NCBI GenBank assembly: GCA_041738295.1
Contig: JBGSQC010000313.1
Span: forward strand, 1-8,008
Direction of reading: 5' to 3'
DNA from: Zhengella sp041738295
GTDB taxonomy: Bacteria; Pseudomonadota; Alphaproteobacteria; Rhizobiales; Rhizobiaceae
Length of the DNA: 8,008 nt
Part shown: positions 5,984 through 8,008 of the stretch, in pieces
Layout of the letters: every line of letters begins with the position of its first letter
How positions within the stretch are numbered: position 1 is the first letter of the stretch
Notes under the pieces: generated by a model
The model's database searches: none
What the model was told of the DNA's origin: nothing
Seen by the model: only the letters and a program-made list of their open reading frames with translations
Position numbers and translations under genes: made by a program

Positions 5984-6721
5984 TCATTTCGCGGGTCTGG
6001 TTCTTCGTGCCTTCGATAGAGCGGACGCCGGTACCTCTCCGATCAGCATGATCTTCTGCCAGATCTTGCGCGACAAGTTGCTGCCCAGCGCCTCCACGTC
6101 ATTGACCGCATTGACCACATCCATGTCGGGCAGGGTCTGCGCATAAAGCGCGGCGAACTTTCCGGTCAGCGACAGCATTTCCGAGCAATAGTCGAGATAG
6201 CGCTTCAGCTCGAAGGCGCTCATCGTGCGCTTTGGCGAAGACCCCGTGGCAACAAAGCCGTCCCCCAGCGCCATCGGGTCCTTTGTCAGCTGGTGCATGT
6301 CGATAATGTGGATGAGCGAGCGCAGCTTGTGTAGCCCCTCCAGGACGCGCCGCCGCTTCTGCCGGCTTTCAAGCCCCATCAGCGTCACCACGCCAGCACC
6401 CGTCAGCACCAGGGTGTTGAAAAGGGCATCAATGCCCTGCAACACGTCAAAGGTTCCCGTCTCGATGCGGTCGAAGCGCAGATATCGCGCCACGAAGAAC
6501 AGCATGATGGCGCCTGCTGCAATGCCCGCCCAGGCCAGACCTTGCCAGTAGAGACTGCGCTTGCCCAGCGCATCGGCCTCCGCACTGATTGCCCGGCCTG
6601 TTTCGACGAGCTCCGACGCGACCTTTCGCAAGCCGGACTCCGGGAAGCGCTCGCCTACACGCAGTTCCAGCGTTTCGGCAGTCTTGAGGATGGAGGTCGG
6701 ATCAAGTTTTGCATAGGGCAT
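5984..6721 (-). CDS. Conserved two-TM protein of unknown function
   Basis: I do not recognise a named domain. The 245-residue protein has a charged, helical N-terminus (about 1-55), two hydrophobic helices (about 58-80 and 96-116) separated by a short loop, a basic stretch (SRQKRRR, 119-125), and a long soluble C-terminal part. The C-terminal part holds well-formed blocks that look conserved: LRSLIHIIDMHQLTKDP, YLDYCSEMLSLTGKFAALYAQ and ALGSNLSRKIWQKIM. The basic stretch after helix 2 fits both ends lying in the cytoplasm. An in-frame stop lies just upstream, which fixes the start at or after 6721. No Shine-Dalgarno sequence precedes that ATG, and the ATG falls in an inverted repeat. It sits between a DUF805 gene and dapE on the same strand, so it is probably co-transcribed with the dap genes. 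Role unknown. Confidence 0.8.
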   Translation of the reverse strand: MPYAKLDPTSILKTAETLELRVGERFPESGLRKVASELVETGRAISAEADALGKRSLYWQGLAWAGIAAGAIMLFFVARYLRFDRIETGTFDVLQGIDALFNTLVLTGAGVVTLMGLESRQKRRRVLEGLHKLRSLIHIIDMHQLTKDPMALGDGFVATGSSPKRTMSAFELKRYLDYCSEMLSLTGKFAALYAQTLPDMDVVNAVNDVEALGSNLSRKIWQKIMLIGEVPASALSKARRTRPAK

Positions 6722-6735
6722 GGCGCAAGCATGCC
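6717..6735 (-). repeat. Inverted repeat over the start of the 245-aa gene
   Basis: GGCATG and CATGCC (arms 6717-6722 and 6730-6735) form a perfect 6-bp stem with a 7-nt loop. The start codon (6721-6719) falls in one arm, so the hairpin could hide it in mRNA. The repeat is seen; a regulatory effect is only a possibility. Confidence 0.35.
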
Positions 6736-6775
6736 ATCAAAGGTTTGAAAAAGACTTTCGACCCAAAACCCTTTG

Positions 6776-7153
6776 TCATCCCCGGTCGTTTGCCGCCGTG
6801 CCATAGGCGTTCGGTCCGGGAGTGCCGGGCATCAGGCAGAATACGAAAAAGGCAATGATGGAAATAAATGGCAGGATCATAGCGACTCCGGCGATTGTCG
6901 GCTGGCCAAGATCATGCGCGCGCTTGGCCGCCAGCGCGAACGAGAACCAAAGCGAGGCCACGGTGCCAAGCAGGAAGGCGACCGCCCAGAACTGCTCGCC
7001 GGCGGTGTCCTTGCCCGACGATCCTGACAAATAGAGGAACAGGGTCAGGATCACCGCGATCAGCGCCATGGCAAGAAAAAAAGGCAGGCGGCCGAGCCGC
7101 CCGCGAGTGCTGGTGTAAAGCCAGAAGAACGTTTTGAAGTCTCTGTCAGGCAA
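6776..7153 (-). CDS. DUF805 family membrane protein (second of tandem pair)
   Basis: This 125-residue protein carries the DUF805 pattern in degenerate form: an N-terminal amphipathic stretch ending TRGRLGRLPFF, three hydrophobic helices (about 25-43, 55-75 and 85-107), the AKRAHDLG motif between helices 2 and 3, and a C-terminal PGTPGPNAYG. No ATG is available before the first helix. The best start is the TTG at 7153-7151, which overlaps the stop of the upstream DUF805 gene by 8 nt (TTGCCTGA), implying translational coupling. It is clearly related to its neighbour but has diverged, with a longer loop (about 44-54) after helix 1. DUF805 proteins are small inner-membrane proteins with no established function. 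A run of seven A's (7076-7082, plus strand) lies inside the gene. Confidence 0.85.
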   Translation of the reverse strand: MPDRDFKTFFWLYTSTRGRLGRLPFFLAMALIAVILTLFLYLSGSSGKDTAGEQFWAVAFLLGTVASLWFSFALAAKRAHDLGQPTIAGVAMILPFISIIAFFVFCLMPGTPGPNAYGTAANDRG

Positions 7154-7496
7154 GCGGGTCCGGTCCGTATTTGTTGGGTCCCTTGGTGCCTACAAGGAAA
7201 CCGCATTCGATCAGAAGCCAAAAGGCGCCGATGATCGGGACGAAGACGATCAGCGTCCACCAGCCGGACTTTTCGCGGTCGTGCCAGCGCTTGGCATAAA
7301 GCGCGACAGCCGGATAAATCGAGATCACCATCCAGATTAGGCCGAGCAGGCCGAACCCTTCGCCAACATAGGTACCGAAAACGGCATCAAGAATAGCCAT
7401 GACGATTGAAATCGCAACCATCACCCCGATGCCGGCCCAGAACTTGCCGCGGTTGATCCGTCCCTCAAAACTCGTGAAGAGATACTTCCAGTCCAT
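7146..7496 (-). CDS. DUF805 family membrane protein (first of tandem pair)
   Basis: A 116-residue protein with the classic DUF805 arrangement: MDWKYLFTSFEGRINRGKFW at the N-terminus, three hydrophobic helices (about 21-38, 47-66 and 80-100), the AKRWHDREKSGWW motif after helix 2, and the C-terminal KGPNKYGPDP. The ATG at 7496 is preceded by a strong AGGAGGG ribosome site (7507-7501). It follows dapD by 92 bp on the same strand and overlaps the next DUF805 gene by 8 nt. The molecular function of the family is not established. Location in the inner membrane is inferred from the helices. Family assignment is confident because every signature block is present. Confidence 0.93.
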   Translation of the reverse strand: MDWKYLFTSFEGRINRGKFWAGIGVMVAISIVMAILDAVFGTYVGEGFGLLGLIWMVISIYPAVALYAKRWHDREKSGWWTLIVFVPIIGAFWLLIECGFLVGTKGPNKYGPDPLA

Positions 7497-7500
7497 GATT

Positions 7501-7507
7501 CCCTCCT
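7501..7507 (-). promoter_or_regulatory. Strong ribosome-binding site of the first DUF805 gene
   Basis: AGGAGGG on the minus strand, 4 nt from the ATG at 7496, is the strongest Shine-Dalgarno match in the window. It suggests that this gene is translated well on its own rather than only by coupling to dapD. Confidence 0.75.
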
Positions 7508-7509
7508 GG

Positions 7510-7556
7510 AAAAAGGGACGGGCATTCCTTGGCCGTCACCCGCCCCGAAAATGCCC
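7510..7556 (-). terminator. Possible weak terminator or attenuator after dapD
   Basis: On the minus strand, GGGCATT (7556-7550) and AATGCCC (7526-7520) form a perfect 7-bp stem with a 23-nt loop. They are followed by GTCCC and then five T's (7514-7510). The T-run is short and five bases from the stem, so this is a poor match to a Rho-independent terminator and may allow read-through into the DUF805 genes. Confidence 0.3.
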
Positions 7557-7588
7557 CGACGGGATGGTGGACCGGTTCGCCATAAAGA

Positions 7589-8008
7589 TCAATCGCGCAG
7601 CAATTCGTTGATCGAAGTCTTGGAGCGGGTGCGCGCATCGACCTTCTTCACGATCACCGCGCAATAGAGACCGGGGCCGGGCTTGCCATTGGCCATCGGC
7701 TTCTCGGCAGGCAATGTCCCTGCGACGACCACCGAATAGGGCGGCACTTCGCCCATGTGGATTTCCCCGGTTTCGCGGTCGACGATCTTGGTCGACTTGC
7801 CGATGAAAACACCCATGCCGAGCACCGCGCCCTCGCGCACGATGCAGCCCTCTACCACTTCCGAACGCGCGCCGATAAAGCAATTGTCCTCGATGATCGT
7901 GGGACCTGCCTGCAAGGGCTCCAGCACACCGCCAATGCCGACGCCGCCTGAAAGATGCACATTCTTGCCGATCTGCGCGCAGGAGCCGACGGTAACCCAG
8001 GTGTCCAC
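7589..8008 (-). CDS. dapD: Tetrahydrodipicolinate N-succinyltransferase, C-terminal half (cut by right edge)
   Basis: Transfers succinyl from succinyl-CoA to tetrahydrodipicolinate, the step that opens the succinylase branch of lysine/diaminopimelate synthesis. The visible 139 residues contain the left-handed beta-helix hexapeptide repeats (VDTWVTVGSCAQIGKNVHLS, GGVGIGGVLEPLQ, TIIEDNCFIGARSEVVEG, GAVLGMGVFIGKSTKI) and the family's C-terminal segment PPYSVVVAGTLP...LYCAVIVKKVDARTRSKTSINELLRD. The codon at the edge is GTG, an internal valine of the VDTW motif, not a start: the N-terminal half and the promoter lie beyond the window. The full family length is about 280 residues. The protein normally works as a cytoplasmic trimer. 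It is on the same strand as dapE, whose substrate is made from the DapD product after a DapC-type aminotransferase step. Confidence 0.96.
   Translation of the reverse strand: MDTWVTVGSCAQIGKNVHLSGGVGIGGVLEPLQAGPTIIEDNCFIGARSEVVEGCIVREGAVLGMGVFIGKSTKIVDRETGEIHMGEVPPYSVVVAGTLPAEKPMANGKPGPGLYCAVIVKKVDARTRSKTSINELLRD

Noticed and set aside
7076..7082. Run of seven A's (T's in the gene) in the second DUF805 gene as a phase-variation tract
   Set aside because: The frame is intact and seven bases is short for slippage-based switching; there is no other sign of contingency function.

Overview
The window is ordinary chromosomal DNA from a GC-rich alphaproteobacterium, most likely a member of the Hyphomicrobiales (Rhizobiales). 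Three things point there: the protein sequences of RmuC, Def, Fmt, TruA, DapE and DapD recall their rhizobial homologues, the def-fmt-truA / dapE-dapD neighbourhood is typical of that group, and there is an alphaproteobacterial-type SOS box (GTTC-N7-GTTC). Genus cannot be fixed from sequence reading alone.

Layout. (1) 1-1024, minus strand: rmuC, a DNA-recombination / PD-(D/E)XK-like nuclease family gene. It runs off the left edge and is interrupted by an in-frame amber codon (368-370), after which the frame stays open and conserved to the edge. (2) 1025-1122: a divergent promoter region with a perfect LexA-type direct repeat at 1060-1074. (3) 1123-4153, plus strand: def (peptide deformylase), a two-gene FitAB/VapBC-type toxin-antitoxin cassette with tandem palindromes in front of it, fmt (Met-tRNA formyltransferase, TTG start) and truA (tRNA pseudouridine synthase). 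(4) 4141-8008, minus strand, convergent on truA with a 13-bp overlap: read in the direction of transcription, the 3' half of dapD (enters from the right edge), two tandem DUF805 membrane proteins with overlapping ends, an unrecognised two-TM protein of 245 aa, dapE, and an unrecognised five-TM protein of 198 aa.

How they fit together. Def and Fmt are the two ends of the N-formylmethionine cycle of translation initiation, and TruA modifies tRNA. DapD and DapE are the succinylase-branch enzymes of lysine/meso-diaminopimelate synthesis, and three of the four minus-strand genes of unclear function lie between or just behind them at close spacing, suggesting one transcript. There is no untranslated stretch above 300 bp, and no rRNA, tRNA, IS element or CRISPR array was seen.

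The points most worth checking are the amber-interrupted rmuC behind an SOS box, the toxin-antitoxin cassette splitting def from fmt, and the uncharacterised membrane proteins threaded through the dap cluster. I did not find convincing evidence of a wholly new multi-gene system.
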